Of a DNA stretch of 64,000 nucleotides, positions 1 through 9,550 are shown in pieces. The translations under genes and the position numbers were made by a program. The DNA comes from Mesobacillus boroniphilus (lineage in GTDB: Bacteria; Bacillota; Bacilli; Bacillales; Cytobacillaceae), in the NCBI RefSeq assembly GCF_018424685.1, contig NZ_QTKX01000002.1, positions 558,001 to 622,000 on the forward strand, in the 5' to 3' direction. The notes beneath the pieces were generated by a model. The model was not told where the DNA came from and did no database searches. It saw only the letters and a program-made list of their open reading frames with translations. The first letter of the stretch is position 1, and each line of letters starts with the position of its first letter.

Positions 1-264
1 AGGGTAAGTCATGAATTACAAATCCTTTACAAGGCAGGAAGAAAAGCTGGTACTAGAATGGTGATGCTGTGGGGAAATGCTGGCAGAAATCGCTGATATG
101 ATCGGACAAGAAAGTCCATCTTCATAAATTCAAATGGTTTACAAAGATCATCTCGTTTAAGCTTAGCCAACTCCTCTTGTAATACTTGTTAAATAATAGT
201 ATATTTTTCCTTAAATAATATTTTTATATTAACCCGTTGTTCATAGTTCTCTGGAGGAGTCAAG
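1..264. other. Left edge, no gene recognised
   Basis: One forward frame is open from base 1 to a TGA at 94-96 and could be the 3' end of a gene cut by the window edge, but the roughly 30 residues match nothing I recognise. The remainder is AT-rich and probably carries the promoter of the EAL-HDOD gene. I could not fix a -35/-10 pair with confidence. Confidence 0.2.
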
Positions 265-1530
265 ATGGATATTTACGTTGCCAGGCAGCCGATTTTTAAT
301 AGAAATGAAGAAACAGTGGCTTATGAGCTGCTATATCGTAGCGGCAATACAAACAGCTATCAGCATACCGATGGGGACCAGGCTACTACTGATGTACTGG
401 TGAACAGTTTCATGAACATTGGCATCAAGGAAATTTCACATGGAAAACCTTGTTTCATCAATTTTACTGAAAAACTATTAAAGTTAAGGGTGCCTTCCCA
501 GTTTGATCCTGGTACAGTTGTTGTTGAAATATTGGAGACGGTTGAGATCACGGATGAAATTTTAGAGATATGCAAGGAGCTTAAGGAAGCAGGATATAAA
601 GTCGCACTTGACGATTTTTTTATCTCAAAATGGAATGAACGGACAATCAAACTGCTTGATCATGTACATGTAATCAAGATAGATTTCAGGGCAACTACGC
701 GCACTGAGAGAAAAATCTTGCTCCGTTTCATTAAGTCTAGGAATAGCAATATCGAGTTTCTCGCCGAAAAAGTGGAGACCCTTGAAGAATATGCTGAAGC
801 AATTACCGATGGTTTTACGTATTTTCAGGGCTTTTATTTCAGCAAGCCAGTCATTTTAAACAGTTATGATATTCCTGGATACTATCATTCTTATTTCCAA
901 ATCCTGAATGAAATCGAAAACCCGGAGCCTGATATCGACAAAATTAAAGATGTGATTGAGAGGGACCTATCCCTTTCCTATAAGTTGTTAAAACTGATCA
1001 ATAACCCGACATTGAGACCTAGAAAAGAAATATCTTCTATTAAACAGGCAATCGTCCTGCTGGGCCTTACAGAAATAAAGAAATGGATCTATGTACTTAT
1101 GCTTCGCGGTAGAGAGAACGGCAGTGGAGCTGAAAAAGAAAGAGAAATCATCCATTTTTCTCTGGTAAGAGGGAAGCTTGGGGAGCTCATTGGCTACAAA
1201 ATGGGTGGAGAAACACGGGCATCAAAATACTTCCTTTTAGGAATGTTCTCACTGATGGATACACTGATGCACATTCCAATGGCTGACTTACTGGAAGACC
1301 TTCCATTAAGCTTTGATATTAAGGAAGCGCTATCAGGGAATGAAAATGAAGCAGCTGATATGCTCCGTTTTCTGATGGAAATTGAGCAAGCCTTCCACCA
1401 TGGAAAGGTATTAGAGAAAAATCCTACGGCGATGAAAATAGATGAACTTTTCAAGCTGTATGCAGAGGCAAGCGATTGGGGCACGAAAGTATTAGTTGAA
1501 ATTAGTGCTGCCACTATGGCAACAAATTAA
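265..1530 (+). CDS. EAL-HDOD domain protein, YuxH-like
   Basis: A 421-residue protein with an N-terminal EAL-type domain (about residues 1-200) followed by a HDOD domain (about 205-410). This is the architecture of B. subtilis YuxH and of proteins linked to cyclic-di-GMP signalling. The EAL signature is degenerate, reading ELLYR at residues 21-25. Several family positions remain: EILE near residue 90, a DDF motif, KID, AEKVET and QGFYFSKP. Catalysis or at least c-di-GMP binding therefore cannot be excluded. The ATG is preceded by GGAGGAG at the proper distance. It is transcribed alone and is followed by a clear terminator. The family call is firm; an active phosphodiesterase is only a possibility. 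Confidence 0.85.
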   Translation: MDIYVARQPIFNRNEETVAYELLYRSGNTNSYQHTDGDQATTDVLVNSFMNIGIKEISHGKPCFINFTEKLLKLRVPSQFDPGTVVVEILETVEITDEILEICKELKEAGYKVALDDFFISKWNERTIKLLDHVHVIKIDFRATTRTERKILLRFIKSRNSNIEFLAEKVETLEEYAEAITDGFTYFQGFYFSKPVILNSYDIPGYYHSYFQILNEIENPEPDIDKIKDVIERDLSLSYKLLKLINNPTLRPRKEISSIKQAIVLLGLTEIKKWIYVLMLRGRENGSGAEKEREIIHFSLVRGKLGELIGYKMGGETRASKYFLLGMFSLMDTLMHIPMADLLEDLPLSFDIKEALSGNENEAADMLRFLMEIEQAFHHGKVLEKNPTAMKIDELFKLYAEASDWGTKVLVEISAATMATN

Positions 1531-1536
1531 ATCCTG

Positions 1537-1572
1537 GCATGCAGAGTGATCTTTCTGCATGCTTTTTTTTAT
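1537..1572 (+). terminator. Rho-independent terminator after the EAL-HDOD gene
   Basis: GCATGCAGA at 1537-1545 pairs perfectly with TCTGCATGC at 1554-1562 and is followed by eight or more T residues. Confidence 0.9.
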
Positions 1573-1669
1573 AATTAAAGATTCTTGTAACCTTCCTCTA
1601 AAAAAGATATATTTTTAAATAGATGATCGAAAAATTTCGTAATTTTCTCTGAATGAGGTGTTTAATCAA

Positions 1670-1903
1670 TTGGTGCTGAAATATTTGTCCGCACTGTTCC
1701 TGCCTGGTTTCATGGTCGTGTTTTTCACCAGGGTTGCCTATAACCACATCCTTGCGCTCGTGTTGACGGTCGCGTTGATTGCGGCTTCTGTTTATAAAGG
1801 ATACACAGACTCTTTCCTGCTGATTGTCGTCGATGCCTTTTCATTGACTGTCGGTTTCTATTTTGCGAACCGGATGATGAAGCGCAACAGCAAGAAGTCA
1901 TAA
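1670..1903 (+). CDS. csbA: CsbA family small membrane protein
   Basis: A 77-residue hydrophobic protein with three predicted membrane segments and a charged C-terminus (MMKRNSKKS). It contains the FTRVAYNH and KGYTDS stretches typical of CsbA, a sigma-B-controlled membrane protein of unknown function in B. subtilis. In B. subtilis it also lies just upstream of uvrB. I chose the TTG at 1670 because GAGGTG at 1655-1660 makes a ribosome site nine bases before it. The GTG at 1658 would overlap that site. I saw no convincing sigma-B promoter here, so stress control is not supported by the sequence itself. Confidence 0.8.
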   Translation: MVLKYLSALFLPGFMVVFFTRVAYNHILALVLTVALIAASVYKGYTDSFLLIVVDAFSLTVGFYFANRMMKRNSKKS

Positions 1904-1917
1904 TTTTAAAAAGTAAG

Positions 1918-1946
1918 CCTGTCGGATTTTGTTCGGCGGGTTTTTC
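1918..1946 (+). terminator. Terminator after csbA
   Basis: CCTGTCGGA (1918-1926) pairs with TTCGGCGGG (1932-1940), allowing G-U pairs, followed by TTTTT. It separates csbA from uvrB, which therefore needs its own promoter. Confidence 0.75.
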
Positions 1947-2009
1947 TTGTTGTCCAGGAAATTATAAAATAATTTCGTTGTGGATATCTATATATGGTTT
2001 TCTTAATCC

Positions 2010-2335
2010 AGCTCCAGCGCCTAGCCCCTCGAGTCGCTTGTCTAGCTGCGGCTCCTAACTCCTCGAGACGCTTGTCTAGTGTCGCCTCCTAGAAACTCCG
2101 AAACTTCAACTCCGCCGGCAGAAGCAAAAAGCGCTTCTTTGTCGGAGTCTCCAGTTTTTGCGTTTCTGGGCAGTCGGCTATACATTTCGTTTTCGGTCCG
2201 CCCAATGAAGTCAAAGAGCGCCTTCACCGGTCGGCCCTCTAAGGCACAGAACGTGCAGACCCGCCAGCCACACGATGTGGCGTTTTAGGCGGGCATCTCT
2301 TGTCAGGGCTGAACGAGGTGCTTGCGCTTTTTGCT
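2010..2335. repeat. GC-rich dispersed intergenic repeat, copy 1 (expanded)
   Basis: A GC-rich block starting AGCTCCAGCGCCTAGCCCCT and ending near a CTTGCGCTTTTT stretch. Its outer parts match a second copy at 62623-62796, sharing the start, the CGGTCCGCCCAATGAAGTCA block and the GACCCGCCAGCCAC block. This copy is about 150 bases longer because of an internal insert (about 2039-2190) that itself contains repeated CTCGAG-CGCTTGTCTAG units. Small ORFs run through it but have no ribosome sites. From memory, elements of this look are dispersed in Bacillaceae genomes; their function is unknown. Confidence 0.75.
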
Positions 2336-2358
2336 CTTGTAAAAGGATTGGATCCACT

Positions 2359-2378
2359 TTAATCAAACGTTTGTTTAA
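2359..2378. promoter_or_regulatory. 20-bp near-palindrome, TetR-type operator candidate
   Basis: TTAATCAAACGTTTGTTTAA is a palindrome with one mismatched pair. It matches the perfect palindrome at 18744-18763 in 19 of 20 positions. Spacing and symmetry resemble operators of TetR-family repressors. The regulator is not known and no TetR gene is in the window. Confidence 0.4.
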
Positions 2379-2428
2379 CGAAGATTCGACAACCTACAAC
2401 ATCGCCTTTTAAAAGCAAGATAACAATT

Positions 2429-2442
2429 CGAATGTTTGTTCG
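2429..2442. promoter_or_regulatory. LexA (DinR) SOS box upstream of uvrB
   Basis: CGAATGTTTGTTCG fits the Gram-positive LexA consensus CGAAC-N4-GTTCG with one mismatch. It lies about 190 bases before uvrB, next to a possible -10 TAGAAT at 2475-2480. uvrBA is a known SOS operon in B. subtilis, which supports the call. Confidence 0.8.
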
Positions 2443-2494
2443 CTTTTTGTTGGTTTGTTTTACCTTCTTTGTGGTAGAATGAGGATATGACTTT

Positions 2495-2523
2495 TTGACA
2501 ACTATGTAAGACTTATATATTAG
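2495..2523 (+). promoter_or_regulatory. Possible second promoter of uvrB
   Basis: TTGACA at 2495-2500 is followed 17 bases later by TATTAG, or 15 bases later by TATATT (2516-2521). The -10 region abuts the MITE-like inverted repeat that starts at 2521. This is a sequence-only suggestion. Confidence 0.35.
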
Positions 2524-2604
2524 GAAAGCTCTTTTCGAAATAGTTTCTGAATCAATGAATGCATTAAGGCTGTGAATCCGACTAAGTTTACGAAAAGAGC
2601 CTAG
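2521..2604. repeat. MITE-like inverted repeat in the uvrB leader
   Basis: GCTCTTTTCG (2528-2537) and CGAAAAGAGC (2591-2600) are a perfect 10-bp inverted repeat, with TAGG/CCTA just outside. The right end read on the minus strand (TAGGCTCTTTTCGTAAAC) resembles the left end of the element at 32524. It has no coding capacity, and lies in the uvrB leader between the SOS box and the ribosome site. Confidence 0.55.
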
Positions 2605-2631
2605 AAATTTAAAATTACAGGAGGCTTTTCT

Positions 2632-4611
2632 GTGAAGGACCAATTTGAATTAGTCTCGAAGTATTCTCCGCAGGGAGACCAGCCTGCGGCAATTAAAGAG
2701 CTGGTACAAGGAATCCGTGATAACAAGAAGCATCAGACTCTCCTTGGCGCGACAGGAACAGGGAAGACATTCACGATTTCGAATGTCATTAAAGAAGTGA
2801 ACAAGCCGACGCTTGTCATCGCCCACAATAAGACTTTGGCCGGCCAGTTGTACAGTGAGTTCAAGGAATTTTTCCCGAACAACGCGGTTGAATATTTCGT
2901 CAGCTACTATGATTATTATCAGCCAGAGGCTTATGTGCCGCAGACGGATACATTCATTGAGAAGGACGCGAGCATCAATGATGAGATTGACAAGCTGCGT
3001 CACTCAGCTACATCCTCTTTATTTGAGCGCAAGGATGTCATCATCATTGCCAGTGTTTCGTGCATCTACGGTCTCGGTAATCCGGATGAATACCGTGACA
3101 TGGTTGTATCGTTGAGAACCGGGATGGAAATTGAGCGAAACAAGCTCCTCCACAAGCTAGTCGATATCCAATATGAACGGAATGATATTGACTTCAAGCG
3201 CGGGACGTTCCGTGTCCGTGGCGATGTGGTCGAGATTTTTCCGGCATCACGTGATGAACACTGCATGAGGGTCGAGTTTTTCGGTGACGAGATTGACCGG
3301 ATCCGCGAGGTTGATGCGCTGACTGGCGAGATTATCGGTGAACGTGACCATGTCGCGATCTTCCCGGCATCCCACTTCGTAACCCGTGAGGAAAAGATGA
3401 GGGTTGCGATTGAGAATATCGAAAAAGAACTGGAAGAGCGACTGGAAGTAATGCGCGCTGAGGAAAAGCTTCTTGAGGCACAAAGGCTTGAGCAGAGGAC
3501 AAGGTATGACCTTGAGATGATGCGTGAGATGGGATTCTGCTCCGGCATCGAGAACTATTCGCGCCATTTGACTTTAAGACCTGCGGGTGCGACTCCATAT
3601 ACTTTACTTGATTACTTCCCGGACGACTTTATGATTGTCGTTGATGAGTCGCATGTTACATTGCCGCAAATAAGGGGAATGTTTAATGGTGACCAGGCAC
3701 GTAAACAGGTGCTCGTTGAGCACGGTTTCCGCCTGCCGTCAGCGATGGACAATCGCCCGCTGACTTTCGCGGAATTTGAAAAACATGTCAAACAAGCCGT
3801 TTTCGTTTCGGCGACTCCAGGGCCATATGAGCTGGAGCATACTCCGGAAATGGTACAGCAGATTATTCGTCCGACAGGGTTGCTGGATCCAACGATCGAT
3901 GTAAGGCCGATTGAGGGCCAAATTGACGACTTAATCGGGGAAATTCAGGAACGGACAAAACGAAACGAGCGCGTATTGGTAACGACATTGACGAAAAAGA
4001 TGTCCGAAGATCTGACTGATTACCTGAAGGAAATCGGAATCAAGGTTCAATACCTCCACTCAGAGATCAAAACGCTTGAGCGGATTGAAATCATCCGTGA
4101 GCTGCGGCTTGGTAAATATGATGTCCTCATCGGGATCAACCTTTTGAGGGAAGGTCTCGATATTCCAGAGGTATCACTCGTGACAATTCTCGATGCAGAT
4201 AAGGAAGGCTTCCTGCGTTCGGAAAGGTCGCTGATTCAGACGATTGGACGTGCAGCGAGAAATGCAAGCGGACATGTCATCATGTATGCAGACAGGATGA
4301 CCGATTCAATGGAAAAGGCGATCAGTGAAACGAAGCGCCGCCGGGAGATCCAGGAAGAATATAACGAAAAGCATGGCATAACGCCACAAACGATCCAGAA
4401 GGATATCCGCGACGTGATCCGCGCAACGATTGCTGCGGAGGAGCAGGAAGACTACAGCCCGGCAGAAGGCTTGAAGAAATTGACGAAGAAAGATCGCGAA
4501 CAAGTGATTTTAAATATGGAAAAAGAGATGAAGGAAGCGGCGAAGGCTCTCAATTTCGAACGGGCAGCCGAACTTCGTGACCTCATTCTTGAGTTAAAAG
4601 CGGAAGGATGA
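2632..4611 (+). CDS. uvrB: Excinuclease ABC subunit B
   Basis: UvrB is the helicase-like damage-verification subunit of nucleotide excision repair. It receives DNA from UvrA and recruits UvrC. The 659 residues match the usual length. Visible features are Walker A GATGTGKT (39-46), the [12 protein letters not shown] beta-hairpin region that inserts into DNA near residue 90, the [13 protein letters not shown] helicase motif, [20 protein letters not shown], and a C-terminal UVR motif (about 620-655) that contacts UvrC. The start is GTG at 2632, with AGGAGG at 2619-2624. uvrA follows after seven bases, so the two are co-transcribed. A LexA box lies upstream. Confidence 0.98.
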   Translation: MKDQFELVSKYSPQGDQPAAIKELVQGIRDNKKHQTLLGATGTGKTFTISNVIKEVNKPTLVIAHNKTLAGQLYSEFKEFFPNNAVEYFVSYYDYYQPEAYVPQTDTFIEKDASINDEIDKLRHSATSSLFERKDVIIIASVSCIYGLGNPDEYRDMVVSLRTGMEIERNKLLHKLVDIQYERNDIDFKRGTFRVRGDVVEIFPASRDEHCMRVEFFGDEIDRIREVDALTGEIIGERDHVAIFPASHFVTREEKMRVAIENIEKELEERLEVMRAEEKLLEAQRLEQRTRYDLEMMREMGFCSGIENYSRHLTLRPAGATPYTLLDYFPDDFMIVVDESHVTLPQIRGMFNGDQARKQVLVEHGFRLPSAMDNRPLTFAEFEKHVKQAVFVSATPGPYELEHTPEMVQQIIRPTGLLDPTIDVRPIEGQIDDLIGEIQERTKRNERVLVTTLTKKMSEDLTDYLKEIGIKVQYLHSEIKTLERIEIIRELRLGKYDVLIGINLLREGLDIPEVSLVTILDADKEGFLRSERSLIQTIGRAARNASGHVIMYADRMTDSMEKAISETKRRREIQEEYNEKHGITPQTIQKDIRDVIRATIAAEEQEDYSPAEGLKKLTKKDREQVILNMEKEMKEAAKALNFERAAELRDLILELKAEG

Positions 4612-4618
4612 CGAAAAC

Positions 4619-7498
4619 ATGGCTATGGATAAACTGATTGTCAAAGGCGCCAGGGCCCATAATTTAAAAAATATTGATGTCACCATTCCGAGAGACAAGC
4701 TTGTTGTGCTGACAGGACTTTCCGGTTCCGGGAAGTCCTCGCTGGCTTTCGATACCATCTATGCAGAAGGACAGCGCCGTTATGTAGAGTCATTGTCTGC
4801 TTACGCTCGCCAGTTCCTTGGCCAGATGGACAAGCCAGATGTCGATTCGATCGAGGGACTGTCCCCGGCCATCTCCATCGACCAGAAAACAACAAGTAGA
4901 AATCCCCGTTCAACGGTTGGAACGGTGACCGAGATTTATGATTATTTACGTTTGCTATTCGCCAGGGTTGGGCGTCCAACCTGCCCGGTGCATAATATAG
5001 AGATTTCATCCCAGACAATCGAGCAAATGGTCGACCGGGTGCTCGAATATCCTGAGAGGACAAAGCTGCAGATTCTTGCACCGCTTGTTTCAGGCAGAAA
5101 GGGCACCCACGTCAAGATCCTTGAAGATGTGAAAAAGCAAGGCTATGTCCGTGTCCGTATTGACGGAGAGATGCATGATCTTGGTGATGAAATCGAACTT
5201 GAGAAAAACAAGAAGCATTCGATTGAAGTGGTCATCGACCGGATTGTCGTCAAGGAAGGCATTGCTGCCCGTTTGGCAGATTCACTGGAAGCTGCGCTAA
5301 AACTAGGCGAAGGTAATGTCCTCATCGACGTAATCGGGGAAGAAGAGCTGATGTTCAGCGAGAACCATGCCTGCCCGATTTGCGGCTTCTCGATCGGCGA
5401 GCTTGAGCCAAGGATGTTCTCTTTCAACAGTCCGTTTGGCGCCTGCCCGGAATGTGACGGACTCGGTGCAAAGCTGGAGGTCGACGTGGATTTGGTCGTT
5501 CCGAACAAGGAGCTATCATTAAGACAGCATGCAATCGCTCCGTGGGAACCAACGAGCTCCCAATACTACCCGCAGCTGCTCGAATCAGTATGCAATCATT
5601 ATGGAATCGATATGGATGTCCCGGTAAAAGACCTGCCTGACCATGAGATGGACAAGATACTTTTTGGCTCAGACAAGGACCGTATTTATTTCCGATATGA
5701 AAATGACTGGGGCCAGGTACGTGAAAACTATATTGTTTTCGAGGGTGTCCTTAAAAATGTCGAACGCCGCTATAAGGAAACAGGCTCTGATTATATCCGC
5801 GAGCAAATGGAAAAGTATATGGGCGAGCATGCCTGCCCGACATGTAAAGGCTACAGACTCAAGCGAGAAAGTCTTGCTGTCCTTGTGGATGGCCGACATA
5901 TCGGTGAAGTGACTGTCTTGTCTGTAGAGGAAGCGCACCAATTTTTCCAGAGCCTCGAGCTTTCGGAAAAAGAAATGAAGATTGCCAACATGATTTTCCG
6001 TGAGATCACGGAACGTCTCGGCTTCCTGATCAATGTCGGATTGGACTACCTGACGATGAGCCGTTCTGCTGGGACACTTTCCGGCGGTGAGGCCCAGCGA
6101 ATCAGGCTGGCAACCCAGATTGGCTCGCGTCTCACCGGAGTCCTTTACATCCTTGATGAGCCGTCCATCGGTTTACATCAGCGTGACAACGACAGACTGA
6201 TTGATACGCTAAAAAACATGCGTGACATCGGCAATACATTGATCGTCGTCGAGCATGATGAAGATACGATGCTCGCCGCTGATCACTTGATCGATATCGG
6301 TCCTGGAGCAGGTGTCCATGGCGGTGAAATCATTTCACAGGGTACTCCTGCAGAGGTGATGGATGATCCAAATTCATTGACAGGCCAATACCTGTCCGGT
6401 AAAAAGTTCATCCCGCTTCCAATTGAGCGCCGCAAACCAGACGGCCGCTATATCGAAATTAAAGGCGCGAAGGAAAACAATCTTAAAAATGTAAATGTGA
6501 AGTTTCCGCTTGGAACCTTCATGGCCGTCACTGGTGTATCAGGTTCGGGTAAAAGTACATTGATCAATGAAATCCTTCATAAATCGCTCGCGATGCAGCT
6601 GCACCGTGCAAAAAGCAAACCAGGCGAGTTCAAGGAAATCAAGGGCGTCGATCATCTCGATAAGGTCATCGACATTGACCAGTCACCGATTGGCCGTACG
6701 CCAAGATCCAACCCTGCTACCTATACTGGTGTGTTCGATGATATTCGTGACGTGTTTGCATCAACGAATGAAGCGAAGGTCCGCGGATATAAAAAAGGAC
6801 GCTTCAGCTTCAACGTAAAAGGCGGACGCTGTGAAGCATGCCGAGGCGATGGAATCATCAAAATCGAAATGCACTTCCTGCCAGACGTATACGTTCCATG
6901 TGAAGTGTGCCATGGCAAGCGATATAATCGTGAAACTTTGGAAGTTAAGTATAAAGGAAAGAACATTTCCGATATCCTTGATATGACAGTCGAGGCTGCG
7001 GTGGAATTTTTCGCGAACATCCCGAAAATCGCCCGCAAGCTGCAGACAATTTACGATGTCGGACTTGGCTATATCACACTCGGCCAGCCTGCGACGACTC
7101 TGTCCGGCGGGGAAGCGCAGCGTGTCAAGCTGGCGTCCGAGCTGCACCGACGATCAACCGGCCGTTCGCTGTACATTTTGGACGAACCAACAACAGGCTT
7201 GCATGTCGATGACATTTCCCGCCTGCTGGTAGTCCTGCAGCGTCTCGTTGAAAACGGCGATACCGTGCTGGTGATTGAGCATAATCTCGACGTCATCAAG
7301 GCAGCCGATTATATTGTCGATCTAGGCCCAGAAGGCGGAGACCGTGGCGGTACAATCTTAGCTACGGGAACACCGGAAAAAATCGCCGAGGTTCCTGAAT
7401 CCTATACCGGCAAGTATTTGAAGCCAATCCTCGAACGCGACAGACTGCGGATGAAAGAACAAATCGAGGAAAAAGAAAAAAGCACAAGCAATGCATAA
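4619..7498 (+). CDS. uvrA: Excinuclease ABC subunit A
   Basis: UvrA is the dimeric ABC-type ATPase that scans DNA for lesions and loads UvrB. The 959-residue protein has two nucleotide-binding modules: Walker [10 protein letters not shown] at 33-41 and GVSGSGKST near 640, each with an LSGGEAQR signature. Zinc-binding cysteine pairs are present (CPIC...CPEC, CPTC, and CEAC...CEVC in the second half). The start ATG at 4619 has GGAAGGA ten bases upstream, overlapping the uvrB stop region. The protein begins MAMD like its B. subtilis homologue. A strong terminator follows. Confidence 0.98.
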   Translation: MAMDKLIVKGARAHNLKNIDVTIPRDKLVVLTGLSGSGKSSLAFDTIYAEGQRRYVESLSAYARQFLGQMDKPDVDSIEGLSPAISIDQKTTSRNPRSTVGTVTEIYDYLRLLFARVGRPTCPVHNIEISSQTIEQMVDRVLEYPERTKLQILAPLVSGRKGTHVKILEDVKKQGYVRVRIDGEMHDLGDEIELEKNKKHSIEVVIDRIVVKEGIAARLADSLEAALKLGEGNVLIDVIGEEELMFSENHACPICGFSIGELEPRMFSFNSPFGACPECDGLGAKLEVDVDLVVPNKELSLRQHAIAPWEPTSSQYYPQLLESVCNHYGIDMDVPVKDLPDHEMDKILFGSDKDRIYFRYENDWGQVRENYIVFEGVLKNVERRYKETGSDYIREQMEKYMGEHACPTCKGYRLKRESLAVLVDGRHIGEVTVLSVEEAHQFFQSLELSEKEMKIANMIFREITERLGFLINVGLDYLTMSRSAGTLSGGEAQRIRLATQIGSRLTGVLYILDEPSIGLHQRDNDRLIDTLKNMRDIGNTLIVVEHDEDTMLAADHLIDIGPGAGVHGGEIISQGTPAEVMDDPNSLTGQYLSGKKFIPLPIERRKPDGRYIEIKGAKENNLKNVNVKFPLGTFMAVTGVSGSGKSTLINEILHKSLAMQLHRAKSKPGEFKEIKGVDHLDKVIDIDQSPIGRTPRSNPATYTGVFDDIRDVFASTNEAKVRGYKKGRFSFNVKGGRCEACRGDGIIKIEMHFLPDVYVPCEVCHGKRYNRETLEVKYKGKNISDILDMTVEAAVEFFANIPKIARKLQTIYDVGLGYITLGQPATTLSGGEAQRVKLASELHRRSTGRSLYILDEPTTGLHVDDISRLLVVLQRLVENGDTVLVIEHNLDVIKAADYIVDLGPEGGDRGGTILATGTPEKIAEVPESYTGKYLKPILERDRLRMKEQIEEKEKSTSNA

Positions 7499-7511
7499 TA
7501 GTTTTTAACAG

Positions 7512-7540
7512 CCCTTCCGGTTTTGGAAGGGTTTTTCTTT
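7512..7540 (+). terminator. Terminator after uvrBA
   Basis: CCCTTCC (7512-7518) and GGAAGGG (7525-7531) form a stem followed by TTTTTCTTT. Confidence 0.9.
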
Positions 7541-7560
7541 TTGGGGAGGCCTATGGCAAC

Positions 7561-7712
7561 CGAAATAGCGGAAATATGGAAAAAGAAGTCACCAATGAAG
7601 CCAATTGGCGCCCGAAATAGCGAAAAAACGGAAAAAGAGGTCACCAATGAAGCCGATTGGCGCCCGAAATAGCGAGAAAATGAAAAAAGAGGTCATTAAT
7701 GAAGCTATGCCG
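7561..7712. repeat. 52-bp tandem repeat, about 2.9 copies
   Basis: Units start with CGAAATAGCG at exactly 7561, 7613 and 7665, so the period is 52. The first two units differ at only a few positions and share CACCAATGAAGCC and ATTGGCGCC. The third is truncated and more diverged. 52 is not a multiple of three and no ribosome site is present, so it is not coding. It starts 20 bases after the uvrA terminator. The rest of the gap, to 7887, holds only the yvlA leader. Confidence 0.9.
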
Positions 7713-7887
7713 CAATCTGCTCGGCCGCTATAACTTAGGAACCCCCCCATATCCCTCATTCACAAAACTTTCACCAGCCAGAACTGGATTTTAACAAGGG
7801 TTACATGACAATTTGTCGAACTAATTTCATAAAGATATGAAACTTCTCTGGTTCCTGAGCGTATTAATTTCTAAGGAGATGAAGAGG

Positions 7888-8202
7888 ATGGATACGAAAA
7901 GAATACTGTCTGCTTTGTGCTATTTCAGTATTATGTTTGCCGGAATATTGTTTCCGCTTGTTGCCTATTTTGCTTCAGAGGATGAGGATGTAAAGATTCA
8001 TGCAAAAAAGGCTCTGCTTTCGCATCTTATCCCGTTGATTCCGCTGCCGCTTATTTTAATTGCCGTTTTCATCGATATGAGCGGAGGAACGGGAGATTTC
8101 CCTGTACTCATGTTTAGCAGTGCAATACTAATGGTTATATTGAGTTTCATTGTACTAATCTGGAACCTGGTTAAAGGGATAAAAGTACTTAATATAAAAT
8201 GA
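7888..8202 (+). CDS. yvlA: YvlA-like small membrane protein (DUF4870-type)
   Basis: A 104-residue membrane protein with a conserved front (LSALCYFSIMFAGILFPLVAYF) and a charged DEDVKIHAKKAL segment, followed by two more hydrophobic helices. The layout is that of small DUF4870-type proteins. The start ATG at 7888 is nine bases after AAGGAG; the open frame extends upstream to 7837 but without a ribosome site. It is the first gene of a four-gene cluster matching B. subtilis yvlABCD. Its role is not known. The symbol rests mainly on gene order. Confidence 0.7.
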   Translation: MDTKRILSALCYFSIMFAGILFPLVAYFASEDEDVKIHAKKALLSHLIPLIPLPLILIAVFIDMSGGTGDFPVLMFSSAILMVILSFIVLIWNLVKGIKVLNIK

Positions 8203-8216
8203 GGGGGATGAACCTT

Positions 8217-9326
8217 ATGAAGGAAGAACGGAAACGGATACTCAAGCTAGTTGAGGAAGGGAAAATGACGGTTGATGAAGCTTTATTCCTGATCGAACAG
8301 CTCGAGCAGGGAAAGATGCAGCAACAGGAAAAATCAACGGATCTGTCAACGGATGTAAAGTTTGAAGAATCGAAAAAGGAAGAGTTCAAAAAAGAAGATT
8401 TCAATACGTATAAATTTAATTCTGTAAAAGATAAGGTGCTGGATTTTATGGATTCCGCATTCAAGAAAATAAGAGATTTTGATCTGGATCTTAATTTTGG
8501 CCAGTCAGTCGATATCACACATATTTTCCAGCAGGGCGACGCTTACTTAAACCAGGTGGATATTGATATGGCGAATGGTTCCGTAAAAGTGGTGCCGTGG
8601 GAGCAAAAGGATGTGCGGATTGAGTGCAGCGCTAAGGTGTACCGTGTCGAAAACCAGGATGAGGCACGCAGGAAGTTTTTAGAGGACGCCATTTTCACAA
8701 TTGAAAACCAGAAACTCCGGTTTTCAGTCCAGCAGAAGTGGATGAAGGTCGATGCGGTCATCCATATTCCGAAAGAAGAATATGAAAATGTCCGGATTCG
8801 TTTGTTTAATGGCTCCATCGAAAGTGAAAACTTAGCAGTGAAGGATTACCGAGCAAAAACAGCGAACGGGAAAGTTTTGCTTGGAAATCTTGAGTGCGGC
8901 AAGCTGGAAACAGAAACAGCGAATGGCCAAATCAATATCAGTAGAAGCGCAATCAAAGACCTTGAGGCTGAAACAATCAATGGAGCAATCAAGGTTGATG
9001 GCTTTTTTGACAATGTCGATCTTCAGTCTTTCAATGGAAATGTGACTTGCACAGTGAATAATAATGATTGCGAAAGTGTGGAAGTGAAGGCGACTACTGG
9101 TAGCATTGAAGTCTTCCTGCCAGAAAAAACGCCAGCCAGCGGTGAACTGAAATCGAACCTTGGCGGCTTTACAATTGAACTCGACGGCATTCAGGTTGTT
9201 GAGGAGAAGAGTGACATGGTTCAAAAAAACCTCCGCTTCAAGCCGGCTGATGGAGGCCAAAAAGCTGTCAGGCTCCATGCGGATACAAAAACCGGCTCAA
9301 TCGCTGTGAAGAAATTAATCCAATAG
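8217..9326 (+). CDS. yvlB: YvlB, DUF4097 adhesin-like domain protein
   Basis: A 369-residue soluble protein. Residues 1-40 form a SHOCT/leucine-zipper-like N-terminal helix (ERKRILKLVEEGKMTVDEAL) common in PspC-linked regulators. A charged linker follows, then from about residue 110 a repetitive beta-solenoid DUF4097 domain with recurring short units such as ANGSVKV, FNGSIES, ANGKVLL, TINGAIKV and FNGNVTC. The start ATG at 8217 lies ten bases after a GGGGG ribosome site. The GTGA-type overlap with yvlA shows co-transcription. In B. subtilis the yvlABCD operon belongs to the cell-envelope stress response (LiaRS/sigma-W literature). The exact function is unknown. Confidence 0.8.
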   Translation: MKEERKRILKLVEEGKMTVDEALFLIEQLEQGKMQQQEKSTDLSTDVKFEESKKEEFKKEDFNTYKFNSVKDKVLDFMDSAFKKIRDFDLDLNFGQSVDITHIFQQGDAYLNQVDIDMANGSVKVVPWEQKDVRIECSAKVYRVENQDEARRKFLEDAIFTIENQKLRFSVQQKWMKVDAVIHIPKEEYENVRIRLFNGSIESENLAVKDYRAKTANGKVLLGNLECGKLETETANGQINISRSAIKDLEAETINGAIKVDGFFDNVDLQSFNGNVTCTVNNNDCESVEVKATTGSIEVFLPEKTPASGELKSNLGGFTIELDGIQVVEEKSDMVQKNLRFKPADGGQKAVRLHADTKTGSIAVKKLIQ

Positions 9327-9355
9327 TATTGTGGAAAACAGGAAGGGTGTTTGAA

Positions 9356-9547
9356 ATGAAATTAACCCGCTCAAGGAAAAATCGAATGCTGGCAGGGGTG
9401 CTCGGAGGCATGGCTGAATCCTTTGGAATGAGTGCTGCGCTGTTACGCATATTATTTGTAATCTTGACGTTCAGTACCGCATTCTTTCCAATGGCTGTGA
9501 TATACCTGGTGCTTGTGTTTGTGCTGCCGAACAGGGAAGGGTATTAA
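9356..9547 (+). CDS. yvlC: PspC domain protein YvlC
   Basis: A 63-residue PspC-domain protein. RSRKNRMLAGVLGGMAESFG is the PspC core, followed by a single hydrophobic membrane helix and NREGY. PspC proteins act in membrane-stress signalling and are the usual partner of DUF4097 proteins such as the upstream YvlB. The start ATG at 9356 has GGAAGGGTG upstream. The open frame runs back to 9329 but has no ribosome site there. It lies four bases from yvlD. Confidence 0.85.
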   Translation: MKLTRSRKNRMLAGVLGGMAESFGMSAALLRILFVILTFSTAFFPMAVIYLVLVFVLPNREGY

Positions 9548-9550
9548 AAG

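Noticed and set aside
1571..1670. Sigma-B promoter for csbA, as known in B. subtilis
   Set aside because: No GTTT-like -35 with a GGGTAT-like -10 at the proper spacing was found.
2079..2288. A 69-codon ORF (and a 61-codon ORF on the other strand) in the GC-rich repeat
   Set aside because: They lack ribosome sites, have low-complexity products and coincide with a non-coding element shared with 62623-62796, where the frames are not kept.
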